From positions 113,422 through 177,421 of the forward strand of contig NZ_FNDE01000004.1 of assembly GCF_900099925.1 (NCBI RefSeq): a DNA stretch of 64,000 nucleotides. Direction: 5' to 3'. Positions within the stretch are counted from its first letter, which is position 1. The number at the start of each line of letters is the position of its first letter. Both the position numbers and the translations under genes were made by a program. This DNA comes from Aneurinibacillus thermoaerophilus (GTDB taxonomy: Bacteria; Bacillota; Bacilli; Aneurinibacillales; Aneurinibacillaceae). This document shows positions 17,817 through 25,826 of the stretch, in pieces. Under the pieces are notes generated by a model. That model did not search any database and had not been told where the DNA came from. It saw nothing but the letters and a program-made list of their open reading frames with translations.

Positions 17817-18701
17817 TTACCGCTCTGGTGGCCGTTTTCTCTTACCGCCCAAGCTCGGATATTTATGGCGCGATTTCGGATGCCGCATGACCATATACGG
17901 TTCCAATTCCCCATTCTCGTACATGAACGGAATCGGTGAAATCGGCACATCCCCACGCATGGAAAAATCGACCGCTATCTGCGCCAGTATATACGCTCCC
18001 TTGGCGTCGGCCAAATCCGCAATAATAAGGACGTCCTGATGCGGCAGCGCCACACCCATTTTCCCTTTTACTTTCTGCTCCATCCAAGATAGCAAATCCG
18101 GATTTAGCACACGGCTAGCGCTGTAACTATCCTCACCTGTAAAAAAGTAAAATACATTATTACCAATACGATCCTGCTTCGGCGTACTTTCAAGCCGCGC
18201 AAGGTTAGCGAGCGCTAATTCGTGCAATCTATCTTTTGTTATCTTCGCCTCCGCGACCATATCCCGAGTAATCAAAAAATAGCTCGTTTCCAAATCGAGC
18301 GCATACAACAGCACAGTTTCAGCTGTATGTTCGCGCCATACCACCTCTTTATTTTTCTCCGCTTTCACAAAAGAAGGATGGCGAATAACCGGATAAATCC
18401 GCGTCTCATTGCCGTGTAGCGCATGCTCCTTCACGGCTTCGCTGGCCGTTACAACCACTTTAGCCACAAAATCCTCAATCCATTGTTCTTTTTCTGATTC
18501 ATGCTGCTCCACTTTCGTAAATAGCGGGGTGAGCCTAATTTCTAGTTCACCGCCCTGCTTTTCGGAGTGGCGCAGCGTTATAGTCTCCAGCCGCTCTATA
18601 TCACCTATAACTTGCCATTCTTCTGAAAGCGAGCGGCTTAAATTTCGGACGACTCGCTGATGCACTTCTTTTTTTAGTTCCAGCTTTCTGTTTTCCTCCA
18701 T
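17817..18701 (-). CDS. ytpQ: DUF1444 family protein (YtpQ-like)
   Basis: 294 residues. Landmarks shared with B. subtilis YtpQ include ETRIYPVIRHPSF, HTAETVLLYALDLETSY, FYFFTGEDSYSASRVLN, PHQDVLIIADL and NGELEPYMV. No membrane segments; cytoplasmic. The function of the family is not established. Start ATG at 18701 has AGGAAG in front; the frame upstream has no ribosome binding site. It follows an unknown gene on the same strand by about 140 bases. Confidence 0.85.
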   Translation of the reverse strand: MEENRKLELKKEVHQRVVRNLSRSLSEEWQVIGDIERLETITLRHSEKQGGELEIRLTPLFTKVEQHESEKEQWIEDFVAKVVVTASEAVKEHALHGNETRIYPVIRHPSFVKAEKNKEVVWREHTAETVLLYALDLETSYFLITRDMVAEAKITKDRLHELALANLARLESTPKQDRIGNNVFYFFTGEDSYSASRVLNPDLLSWMEQKVKGKMGVALPHQDVLIIADLADAKGAYILAQIAVDFSMRGDVPISPIPFMYENGELEPYMVMRHPKSRHKYPSLGGKRKRPPER

Positions 18702-18838
18702 CTTTATCTCTTCCTTACACTTTATATTTTCCCCGTCGCTATTCATTCGCCAAAATCGAGATAAAACATTCACCTCTTCTTTCCGCTCTTACGTTGCCTT
18801 TCTGTGAAAGATGCACCTTCGTTCCAAAAGCGACATTC

Positions 18839-20026
18839 CTATGTCCAAAACAATTTCTGTTCAAACTCCTGAATGATGAGATTCGGGTTCTCTCCCGTCC
18901 ATTCCGCCAAACGAGCAAGCGCCTCACGGATAAATGCGATAAACTTTTCCAGTTCTTCCTCGTTAAATACAATTTCATCCCCGTTAACGCTCGAAGTCAC
19001 CACCATAGAAGTAACGAATCGCGTCATCGGCACGTATTCGTCATTAAGAAAATAAAACACGTACGGATATTGTTCAACAAGGCGACTTGCCCAGGCGTTC
19101 ACCGCTTCATTCTGCATAACATCTTCCAGTTCGCCGGAAAAACCGTAAAATGAAAACACAAGTCCTGCCTTTTTCTGGCGAATCCGTTCTTTGTCTTGCA
19201 ACACTTCGTCAAAAAAAGTAACCAGTTTTGAAATATCCTCCTGCTCAACCTCTTCGCGCGAAATTTGGATGGGCGTAATATGGGCGAACTCATTATCTTC
19301 TGCCAGCTCTTCTTCCTCTTCTGCGCGCTCCGGTTCCCCCCCTATCTCCGCCTGCTTTTCTTCCATCGCAATACGTTCCGACATCATCTTCAACCATTCT
19401 TCAAAACGGCGCCAATCCGCTTCGTCCAATTCCCAGCCAATGGCTTCGGCAAACGCTGTAGCCCGTTCACGAGCATCCCATCCAAGCGCCTCGCACGTAT
19501 CATAAATCATCACAAATCGGCTCTGCATAAACGTTCGCTGTTTTTCCGGGTGAGAAGGAAGCACGAACGTCCGGTAAATCTGTGCCGTCTCCTCATCTGT
19601 CCAATCAAAAAATGCGGTCGCATCATAGGTTTCTCTCTCCGCCCCTTCAATGTATTTTCCGATGCGTTTGCCTAAAAATTCATCCGCTTCTGCCATCAGT
19701 TCTGGAGAGAGACGCAGTTGCAGCCGACCTTCTCGACGTAACCCCAGCTCAATTTGTCCTAAAATGTCTTCCACTATACGAGCGATTTGTTTATAACTGT
19801 GATGCTCAATTTTTTCCCGGGTAATAACATATATTTGCGGCTCATCACGTCGTTCCAACGCTCTGTTTGAACCATGTTCATTTTCCCCCGAATTAGGTAG
19901 AGAAGCACTTTCCTCCGCTAGCTCTTCCCAAGGTATCTCGCCCGTCCGTTCCGCATCCACGCACTCACTTTCGTGTTCTTTCTGCTTTCGTCCTGCAAAT
20001 ACTTTGCGCAGGAATTGTCTGACCAT
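18839..20026 (-). CDS. Conserved hypothetical protein, 395 residues
   Basis: Not recognised. Highly acidic, soluble, with a basic N-terminal dozen residues (RQFLRKVFAGRKQK) that might touch membrane or nucleic acid, and a Glu-rich linker at about 225-245. The C-terminal third (KAGLVFSFYGFSGELEDVM ... MTRFVTSMVV) looks like a compact alpha/beta domain. AGGAGG lies 8 bases before the ATG. It is placed upstream of the DUF1444 gene on the same strand, so the two may be functionally linked. Confidence 0.72.
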   Translation of the reverse strand: MVRQFLRKVFAGRKQKEHESECVDAERTGEIPWEELAEESASLPNSGENEHGSNRALERRDEPQIYVITREKIEHHSYKQIARIVEDILGQIELGLRREGRLQLRLSPELMAEADEFLGKRIGKYIEGAERETYDATAFFDWTDEETAQIYRTFVLPSHPEKQRTFMQSRFVMIYDTCEALGWDARERATAFAEAIGWELDEADWRRFEEWLKMMSERIAMEEKQAEIGGEPERAEEEEELAEDNEFAHITPIQISREEVEQEDISKLVTFFDEVLQDKERIRQKKAGLVFSFYGFSGELEDVMQNEAVNAWASRLVEQYPYVFYFLNDEYVPMTRFVTSMVVTSSVNGDEIVFNEEELEKFIAFIREALARLAEWTGENPNLIIQEFEQKLFWT

Positions 20027-20157
20027 GCTTCATCCTCCTGTTGCCTTTTCCTCAACGTATTCGACACGCTTTTCTTTTTTTCCTACACTATTTTACTGGG
20101 AAAAAAACGACACGAAAAGCATCAAAAGCACGTAATCCGTGCACGCTAAAAATCTAA

Positions 20158-20187
20158 TTGACAACAATCGTGCCTGTGCTTTATTAT
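20158..20187 (+). promoter_or_regulatory. Sigma-A promoter of the c-di-AMP riboswitch transcript
   Basis: TTGACA at 20158-20163 and TATTAT at 20182-20187 with an 18-base spacer; an overlapping TATAAT lies at 20185. Directly upstream of the riboswitch. Confidence 0.7.
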
Positions 20188-20204
20188 AATCCAATCATGA
20201 TTCA

Positions 20205-20308
20205 ATCGCCGAATCCGAAAGGAGCGGGGGACCCATATAATAGGGGTGAATCACCTCTGGTGTAGGGCATTGCCTTGTGTCCGAACCCGTCAGCTAACCT
20301 CGTAGGCA
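20205..20308 (+). promoter_or_regulatory. c-di-AMP riboswitch (ydaO-yuaA type)
   Basis: The conserved blocks of the ydaO aptamer occur in order: CGCCGAATCC, AGCGGGGGACCC, TAGGGGTGAATC, GGTGTAGGGC, and CCGAACCCGTCAGCTAACC ending TCGTAGGC. The terminal GCC/GGC pair forms P1. Such riboswitches normally control potassium uptake or cell wall genes. Here the ribosome binding site AAGGAGAGG starts only about six bases after P1, and no terminator hairpin lies between aptamer and start codon. Control would therefore have to act on translation or otherwise without a classical terminator. Confidence 0.92.
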
Positions 20309-20326
20309 AAGTTAAGGAGAGGAATT

Positions 20327-20680
20327 ATGGTCAGCTTTTTCAGGAGTGTATTGAAGAGGGAAAATAAAGCAAAGTCACTGGAAGAACTACAAACTGATGC
20401 TAAAAAATGCTTGTCCGCTTTGATAGGGAAAAAAGTGACTGTAACAGTGGAAACAAACCAAGAGAAGAAAGAAATGAAAGGAATTCTAAAAAAAGTATCA
20501 GCCGAAATTATGGGAAATAAACACCAATGCTTGCATTTCTACCTCGATATTAATACGCAAAGCATCGGGACAATGGAAGTGAGTTCAGTATATGAAGATG
20601 ACAAAAGCATAGTCATTCTCTGCGAACCGGACTATGCGCGACCAGGCCACTACAACAAAATTATTACTGTGACTAAATAA
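20327..20680 (+). CDS. Unknown 117-residue protein under c-di-AMP riboswitch control
   Basis: Not recognised. Small, basic in its first 25 residues (SFFRSVLKRENKAKS), then a mixed segment with beta-like stretches GKKVTVTVETN, GILKKVSAEIM, HFYLDINT and SIVILCEP, reminiscent of a small beta-barrel. No signal peptide or membrane helix. ATG at 20327 has AAGGAGAGG in front. The only functional clue is the riboswitch, which suggests a part in osmotic, potassium or cell-wall homeostasis. It is not one of the known ydaO targets I can name. Confidence 0.85.
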   Translation: MVSFFRSVLKRENKAKSLEELQTDAKKCLSALIGKKVTVTVETNQEKKEMKGILKKVSAEIMGNKHQCLHFYLDINTQSIGTMEVSSVYEDDKSIVILCEPDYARPGHYNKIITVTK

Positions 20681-20684
20681 TATA

Positions 20685-20709
20685 CGCACCCTGCTTTTAC
20701 AGCAGGGTG
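20685..20709 (+). terminator. Hairpin after the riboswitch-controlled gene
   Basis: GCACCCTGC/GCAGGGTGT around TTTTACA. There is no T-run after it, so it may act mainly in transcript end protection; a better terminator follows at 20757. Confidence 0.5.
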
Positions 20710-20756
20710 TCAAACTAAATGCTGCTAAAATTGACTAATCAACACGCCTGATAGAA

Positions 20757-20800
20757 AACAAACCATAACGAGATTGATACCTCGCTATGGTCTGTTTTTT
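20757..20800. terminator. Bidirectional terminator
   Basis: ACCATAACGAG and CTCGCTATGGT pair, with AAAACAA on the left and TCTGTTTTTT on the right. It serves the plus-strand riboswitch transcript and the minus-strand enoyl-CoA hydratase gene. Confidence 0.85.
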
Positions 20801-20817
20801 GTCTTCTCATCCTCTCA

Positions 20818-21615
20818 CTATTCTCCTCTGAACTGCGGCTTGCGCTTTTCGCTGAAAGCATTGAGCGCTTCCACGCGATCTTTAGTCGGAATAATCGTTT
20901 CATAAGCTTTCGTTTCAATTTTCAAGCCGGTTTTCAAATCAACTTCCGTCCCGTAGTTGATAGCATATTTCGCCTGAATAACGGCGAGCGGCCCATTCTG
21001 CATTATTTCTTCCGCCAGTTCCCGGCATTTAGGAATAAGTCCCTCACGCGTTGTCACTCCGTTAAGAATGCCGAGCGATTCAGCTGTTGCCGCATCGATT
21101 TTACGCGCTGTCAAAATCAGTTCTTTTGCTTTGCCTTTTCCGATAAGGCGGGGCAGGCGCTGCGTCCCGCCTGCGCCCGGAATAATCGCCCAACTTACTT
21201 CTGTCATGCCAAGCTTCGCTGAGTCGACCGCATAACGAAAATCGCAGGCTAGCGCCATTTCAAAGCCGCCGCCGAAACAAAAGCCGTTAATCGCGGCGAT
21301 GGTCGGCTGGGGAAGCTCTTCTACCATATCGAACACGAAGCGAATTTTATGGATAAACTGGCGTACCTGCGCTTCGCTCATTGTCCGTCTTTCTTTCAGA
21401 TCCGCACCCGTGCTGAACGAACGCTCTCCAGCCCCAGTGAAAATGACGGCACGGATGTCCCTGTCAAAGCGGATCTGATCAAGAGTTTGCTCAAGTTGCG
21501 TGAGCGTTTCATAATCAAAGCAATTCAATTCATCGGGACGATTCAGTGTTACAAATGCAAGGTGTCCCTCTTTTTCCATCAGTACTTTCGATTTTGCCGC
21601 TCCTTCATTATTCAT
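20818..21615 (-). CDS. Enoyl-CoA hydratase/isomerase family protein
   Basis: Crotonase-fold enzyme of about 265 residues. FSTGADLKER and FCFGGGFEMALACDF build the oxyanion hole; Glu in FEMA and Glu in MTEVSWAIIPGAGGTQRLPR correspond to the two catalytic glutamates, so hydratase activity is likely. It resembles YngF/methylglutaconyl-CoA hydratase types; the substrate is not certain. ATG at 21615 has GAGGGC in front, while upstream in-frame ATGs at 21711 and 21648 lack a good site. Stands alone, with a terminator at 20757. Confidence 0.85.
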   Translation of the reverse strand: MNNEGAAKSKVLMEKEGHLAFVTLNRPDELNCFDYETLTQLEQTLDQIRFDRDIRAVIFTGAGERSFSTGADLKERRTMSEAQVRQFIHKIRFVFDMVEELPQPTIAAINGFCFGGGFEMALACDFRYAVDSAKLGMTEVSWAIIPGAGGTQRLPRLIGKGKAKELILTARKIDAATAESLGILNGVTTREGLIPKCRELAEEIMQNGPLAVIQAKYAINYGTEVDLKTGLKIETKAYETIIPTKDRVEALNAFSEKRKPQFRGE

Positions 21616-21750
21616 GCATTTGCCCTCACTTTTCCTATCGTTTTCCATACACTTTTGCAGTAAAAGTTCGACAAATGTATGCGTTTTCCTTCTATTATTA
21701 ATGCTAATCATATGAATAGCACAACAAATATATTTTGCAACGAAAGTTCC

Positions 21751-22182
21751 TTAACGGTTTGTCACAATGTTTTCCCAACGCGCCATCCAAGCAATCCCTT
21801 CCCTTACCCACTGTTCGATTTCTTTGATTTTATCCAGGGCAAGACCAAGCGCCTGCCCTATCGAGTAGATAAGAGCAATTTCTTCCGACACAATTTCCTT
21901 GTCCAGCGACGCCAACTTAAACATTTTGCGAATCAACATCATTTTCTCCAGTGTAGTAAGATAAGGACTTACCTCTAATGCTAACGCTTTCGGATCTTTC
22001 GGGTTTTCCAAATCATCATGGAAGATCTGGCGCTCACGCACAGTAAATGTATCCAGGTTTACTTGCTGAAAAATTCTTTCCTTTTCTTCTTCATCCATGT
22101 ATCCATCTGCTTGCGCCACACAAATCAATAAACGAATTTCATATAGTTTCGGATGGCTAGCCACATCCGTTATTTCTTTCAT
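21751..22182 (-). CDS. TerB-like acidic helical protein
   Basis: 143 residues, all helical. The repeated motif CVAQADGYMDEEEKERI and LASLDKEIVSEEIALIYSIGQALG is that of the TerB/DjlA N-terminal fold, in which acidic residues bind metal ions. The role in non-tellurite bacteria is unclear. AGGAGG stands about 10 bases before ATG 22182. A weak cre-like sequence lies at 22202-22215. Confidence 0.75.
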   Translation of the reverse strand: MKEITDVASHPKLYEIRLLICVAQADGYMDEEEKERIFQQVNLDTFTVRERQIFHDDLENPKDPKALALEVSPYLTTLEKMMLIRKMFKLASLDKEIVSEEIALIYSIGQALGLALDKIKEIEQWVREGIAWMARWENIVTNR

Positions 22183-22317
22183 CTATTTTAATCCTCCTTT
22201 ATGAAAACGCTTTACCAACATTATAACACTTTTATTTATCATAATTTGTGATGAAAATCGTAACGTTTCTGTCATATATACGTCCGTTCCAGATAAATAT
22301 GACTTGTCTACATGAGA

Positions 22318-22357
22318 AACGGCCCCGCCGCTTGCGAGGAAGGGCCGCTTTTGTTTC
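22318..22357 (-). terminator. Terminator after the yvrJ gene
   Basis: GGCCC/GGGCC based stem with CCGCTTGCGAGG in the loop and T-rich flanks on both sides (TTTCTC on the minus strand, TTTTGTTT on the plus strand). It closes the three-gene DUF1659-DUF2922-YvrJ unit. Confidence 0.7.
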
Positions 22358-22359
22358 AC

Positions 22360-22506
22360 CTATTCCTTTATTGAGTAAAGCGTCTGCGTCAGTTGCGTGA
22401 TGGAGGATGCGAGTTGCTCCAATTTTGCTTCAATGCGAACAAGCAAATAAAGCGTAATTGTCACCGGAAATCCGACATTGGAAATAAACGCTACCCACTC
22501 ATTCAC
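22360..22506 (-). CDS. yvrJ: YvrJ family small membrane protein
   Basis: A 48-residue protein. Reading GTG at 22506: MNEWVAFISNVGFPVTITLY, then LLVRIEAKLEQLASSITQL. One membrane helix (about 4-23) is followed by an amphipathic helix. The SNxGFPxxxxxYLLxRxExKLE pattern is diagnostic of the YvrJ family. AGGAG lies 8 bases upstream; a second in-frame GTG at 22509 is possible. Last gene of the trio. Confidence 0.85.
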   Translation of the reverse strand: MNEWVAFISNVGFPVTITLYLLVRIEAKLEQLASSITQLTQTLYSIKE

Positions 22507-22517
22507 CACTTTTTCTC

Positions 22518-22730
22518 CTACACCACGATAGAGGATACGGTCTGATCAAGCAAACGTGCAGCTTTCTTTCCGACCACATGGCCCGCTTTTGTTACAAACA
22601 TCTGTTTATCCACAATAAGGTCCATCACCCGGGCCACTTCCACCGAATCTACCGGCAGTTTCGGATTAGGAATTATAATCCGCATGGTGCCGCCACCGCT
22701 CATCGTGAACGTCAATTCCAGCGTTTTCAT
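22518..22730 (-). CDS. DUF2922 family protein
   Basis: 70 residues. MKTLELTFTMSGGGTMRIII and the following PNPKLPVD and VTKAGHVVGKKAARL fit DUF2922, a family of small soluble proteins found beside DUF1659 and YvrJ in Bacillales. AAGGAGG stands about 8 bases before ATG 22730, favouring it over an ATG ten codons upstream. Function unknown; the conserved neighbourhood suggests the three products act together. Confidence 0.85.
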   Translation of the reverse strand: MKTLELTFTMSGGGTMRIIIPNPKLPVDSVEVARVMDLIVDKQMFVTKAGHVVGKKAARLLDQTVSSIVV

Positions 22731-22766
22731 TTTGTCTTCCTCCTTCACCTTTTTAGACATCCAGAT

Positions 22767-22991
22767 TTACGCTTCTATCAATTCGCGCTCTACGATCTGA
22801 TAGACACCAACAAGTGGCAGAGTTTGAAGCGCTCCTAAAGCATTGGCTACCTCCCAGATGTCTTCCTGGCTAACGGTCAGCGCCAAATTCTTATACGTTT
22901 TTTTCGTTACTTTCATGTCTCCTTTGGCATCCATTCCGTCTTCAAACAACAATACCATCTGCATAGCCTTTACGTTTTCTTTTACTGCCAT
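22767..22991 (-). CDS. DUF1659 family protein
   Basis: 74 residues, starting MAVKENVKAMQMVLLFEDG behind AAGGAGGGAG. KTYKNLALTVSQEDIWEVAN is the DUF1659 core, with small beta-sheet character. First gene of the DUF1659-DUF2922-YvrJ unit, transcribed leftward. Function unknown. Confidence 0.85.
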   Translation of the reverse strand: MAVKENVKAMQMVLLFEDGMDAKGDMKVTKKTYKNLALTVSQEDIWEVANALGALQTLPLVGVYQIVERELIEA

Positions 22992-23074
22992 TTTGCTCCC
23001 TCCTTCCCTTCGGCCCGTCGGCCTTTCTACTTTATAATTCCGCGCATCTTTACCAGACGGGGACAATCTAAAAG

Positions 23075-23103
23075 AAAAAAAGAGGGCTTATGCCCCCTCT
23101 TTA
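23075..23103 (-). terminator. Terminator after the PAP2 gene
   Basis: AAAGAGGG and CCCTCTTT pair around GGCATAAG, followed by TTTTTTTC on the minus strand. The stem begins at the stop codon of the phosphatase gene. Confidence 0.9.
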
Positions 23104-23991
23104 TTAACGATTGATCCGCTGTATAGCTTTGCTTTCTCCGTGAATCGGAATGGCGCGCGTTACCGCGCGTGAAGCCCGCAACATTTCCCTTGCTTCCAAA
23201 CGCGCAATAATAAACGGTGCAAGCCGCTCGGCTACAAGATACAACGCCCAGCCAAGTACAAGCCCACCCAGCACGTCGAATACCCAATGAATGCGCAAAT
23301 ACAGCGTCGTAAAAATAATAAGCACGCTATAAATGCTCCACAGAGTCGCAAACCGTCTGTTCTCACGCAAAGCCAAAAGCAAGCAAGAGAATGCGACCGA
23401 CGTATGCAGACTCGGAAAACAGTTTTTCACGGAATAAGGAACGTGACCCCAGTTATGTCCCATGATCGACCACACCTCATGCACGTTAAAAAATAAATAA
23501 AACGGCAAGGCGATCATTCCGTGCACGAACCAGTTTACGAACAAAAGACGAACAAGGGTTTGGCGATTCACCGTTATGTACGCATACACCGCGTATACAA
23601 GATATACGGCGATAAACCCAATAACGTACACGTCATACAATGGATCATGTACCGTTGGTTCCCGAAACCAAAAAAATGATCCGTCATTGTAGGGAATAGA
23701 GGCCATGAATGCATTTGCGTCAAAATAAAACGGCTGTTTCTGCGCCCAGGCATGCAACGGTTCATTGGCCTGGAAAATTAATGTAGAAATAATGCCCATT
23801 CCAACAATGAGCAGCAGAATAAGTGTGTTCGTAAGCCATTGATGGCGGTTTGCACATCGTATCCGCTCCATGTCACGCTCCGTTACCGTAAGGGGAAGAA
23901 AAAGCAAAATAATAAATAAGCTGTTAAAGCCAATTTCATACGAAACGAGGAGCGCGATAAATAAAACAAACCAAAAGCGTTGCATCATCAT
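23104..23991 (-). CDS. PAP2-superfamily membrane phosphatase
   Basis: 295 residues with six or so hydrophobic segments. NCFPSLHTS carries the second phosphatase motif (PSxH) and RIHWVFDVLGG the third (the catalytic His and Asp). The first motif is not clear. The overall type resembles AUR1/inositol-phosphoceramide-synthase-like PAP2 proteins, so a lipid phosphatase or phosphotransferase at the membrane is likely. Start ATG with GGTGA. Single gene with its own terminator. Confidence 0.82.
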   Translation of the reverse strand: MMMQRFWFVLFIALLVSYEIGFNSLFIILLFLPLTVTERDMERIRCANRHQWLTNTLILLLIVGMGIISTLIFQANEPLHAWAQKQPFYFDANAFMASIPYNDGSFFWFREPTVHDPLYDVYVIGFIAVYLVYAVYAYITVNRQTLVRLLFVNWFVHGMIALPFYLFFNVHEVWSIMGHNWGHVPYSVKNCFPSLHTSVAFSCLLLALRENRRFATLWSIYSVLIIFTTLYLRIHWVFDVLGGLVLGWALYLVAERLAPFIIARLEAREMLRASRAVTRAIPIHGESKAIQRINR

Positions 23992-24062
23992 TTTATGTCA
24001 CCTTTTCTACCTTAACTAAGCATTCTCTCTATAACTATCTACCGCGCAACTCTAAAAATAAA

Positions 24063-24932
24063 TTATTCAAATAAACGCGTCAATTCGGTGATTTTTTCTT
24101 GATCTTTTAATTGCGCGCGCCTAGCTGTGGAAAGCGTCATCTGTCCGAGCGCTCGATAACCGGGCACAAAATGAGAAGCGCACCCTTGAATCGCCGTGAT
24201 ATGCGTCGCGACCGTTGCCACATCTCCGCGCGCCACCGGCCCTGTCAGTGCCCTAACTGTCCCTTTTTCAGCCACATTTTGCACCGTCGTTTTGATAAGA
24301 GGAACAAGAGCTGGCAATGCCTGTTCCTCCTCAATTCCGACCAGCTTCATTAATTCCAATGCATAATCAATAACACCGACCAGACCATTGGAAGCGATGC
24401 TGGCAGCTGCATGATACAGCGGCTTCTGTCGGGCATCAATCACAAAATACCGGCGACCCAATTCATCCAGCCAGGCGCTCAGCATTTCCACTGCGGCCGC
24501 CTCACCCTCTATGCTAAACATTGCCTCCTCCATCGCTCGTGCACCCGATTCTCCATCAGCAAACGTTTGCAGAGGATGCAATGAAGCAACTAGCGCGCCT
24601 TTGGCCGTAAGCGGCGCCAATAATTCAGAAGTACCGGCTCCACTCATATGAAAAATCAACTTTCCTGCAATATGTATTCCGCTATCGACGATCTCTTCCG
24701 TTACACGTTCAATAGCTCCGTCATTCGTTGTAATGGCGATCCAATCGCTGCGTTCCAATAGGTCACGCACTGTTTGGAATGCCTGGCATGTCTCGCTAAC
24801 AAATGCGGAAGCTTTTTGCGCATGCGCGTATGTGCGGCTATAATAGCCGGCGACCCTCCTGCCGCGCCGCGCCAAATAAATGCCGAAAGCGGTGCCTAGC
24901 CTCCCGGCTCCGATAAAGCCGATGGTTTCCAT
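24063..24932 (-). CDS. DUF2520 Rossmann-fold protein
   Basis: About 289 residues. The N-terminal TIGFIGAGRLGTAFGIYL is a dinucleotide-binding turn, and the remainder is helical with SLHPLQTFAD, LYHAAASIASNGLVGVIDYA and LTGPVARGD, the pattern of the Rossmann-like/DUF2520 pair. A ketopantoate-reductase-like or NADP oxidoreductase activity is often guessed; the substrate is unknown. ATG 24932 is preceded by AGGAGGAGAAG. Single gene. Confidence 0.82.
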   Translation of the reverse strand: METIGFIGAGRLGTAFGIYLARRGRRVAGYYSRTYAHAQKASAFVSETCQAFQTVRDLLERSDWIAITTNDGAIERVTEEIVDSGIHIAGKLIFHMSGAGTSELLAPLTAKGALVASLHPLQTFADGESGARAMEEAMFSIEGEAAAVEMLSAWLDELGRRYFVIDARQKPLYHAAASIASNGLVGVIDYALELMKLVGIEEEQALPALVPLIKTTVQNVAEKGTVRALTGPVARGDVATVATHITAIQGCASHFVPGYRALGQMTLSTARRAQLKDQEKITELTRLFE

Positions 24933-25062
24933 TTTTTCTCTTCTCCTCCTATTGTGCCTGCTTTTCAATATAGCATGCAGCAATCCCTGCAAAAAAACAA
25001 GACAATCTCCATGTTATTTTTGATAAAAAAAACTATTATCTAAGCAGAAGCATATTTTACTT

Positions 25063-25079
25063 TGTAAAGTTTATGTAAA
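25063..25079 (-). promoter_or_regulatory. PhoP-box-like direct repeat upstream of the phosphate transporter operon
   Basis: On the minus strand two TTTACA hexamers are separated by 5 bases, an 11-base period that fits the Bacillus Pho-box rule (TTWACA-like repeats). It lies about 110 bases upstream of the DUF47 start. Only one pair is perfect, so binding is a guess. Confidence 0.35.
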
Positions 25080-25189
25080 TTTTATAAGATCCACGTTGTC
25101 TTTCGGTAAATTTTTAATTAAGATTTCAATGTCCAACGTGATTTGCTAAAATGAACTTTGTATGAAAAAATTTTTGGAGGTATTGTTGC

Positions 25190-25810
25190 ATGATTTTCTC
25201 GGCAAAACGAGATGTTTTCCTGGAGATGCTTTCCACAATCGCAGACAATGTCAGAGACTCCGCGAAATACTTCGTTGATTTTAAAATTAAAAACGAAGAA
25301 GATTTAAAAGAATTCGCCACTAAGATGAAAGAATATGAAACAAAAGGCGACAAGTACATTCATGAAATTATTGTAGCACTCAACAAGACGTTTATTACCC
25401 CGCTGGAAAGAGAAGATATCCTCGAATTAGCGAACGCGATGGACGACATTCTGGATGGCATGGAACAATGTGCTTCACGTTTTGAGATGTATAACATCAC
25501 ACAAGCCGATGACTACATGATCGAATTTACCAAAAAAATTCTCGAAAGTACGGAGGAAGTAGCTAAATCCACCAAATTACTGAACAAAAAGAAACTGATG
25601 GATATCCGTCCGCACGCGATTAAAATCAACGATTTGGAATCTCAGTGCGACGAATTGCTCCGTGTCTGTATTAAAGAACTGTTTATCAAAGAAAAAGACC
25701 CGATTAAAATTATGCAATATAAAGAGCTGTATGAAATCTTTGAAAGCATTTCAGACAGCTGTGAAGACGTAGCCGATACCCTCGAAACGATCATCATGCG
25801 AAACGCGTAA
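25190..25810 (+). CDS. DUF47/PhoU-like accessory protein of a Pit phosphate transporter
   Basis: 206 residues, almost entirely helical, with repeated acidic pairs such as KEYETKGDKYIHEI and ELANAMDDILDGME of the PhoU-like DUF47 family. Relatives (B. subtilis YkaA) are encoded directly before Pit-type phosphate transporters and are thought to modulate them. GGAGG sits before the ATG. The pit gene starts 16 bases after its stop. Confidence 0.9.
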   Translation: MIFSAKRDVFLEMLSTIADNVRDSAKYFVDFKIKNEEDLKEFATKMKEYETKGDKYIHEIIVALNKTFITPLEREDILELANAMDDILDGMEQCASRFEMYNITQADDYMIEFTKKILESTEEVAKSTKLLNKKKLMDIRPHAIKINDLESQCDELLRVCIKELFIKEKDPIKIMQYKELYEIFESISDSCEDVADTLETIIMRNA

Positions 25811-25826
25811 GGAGAGGCTCTTTTTT

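Noticed and set aside
20200..20320. Alternative reading as a SAM or lysine riboswitch
   Set aside because: The GGGGGACCC, GGGGTGAATC and CCGAACCCGTCAGCTAACC blocks are specific to the ydaO class.
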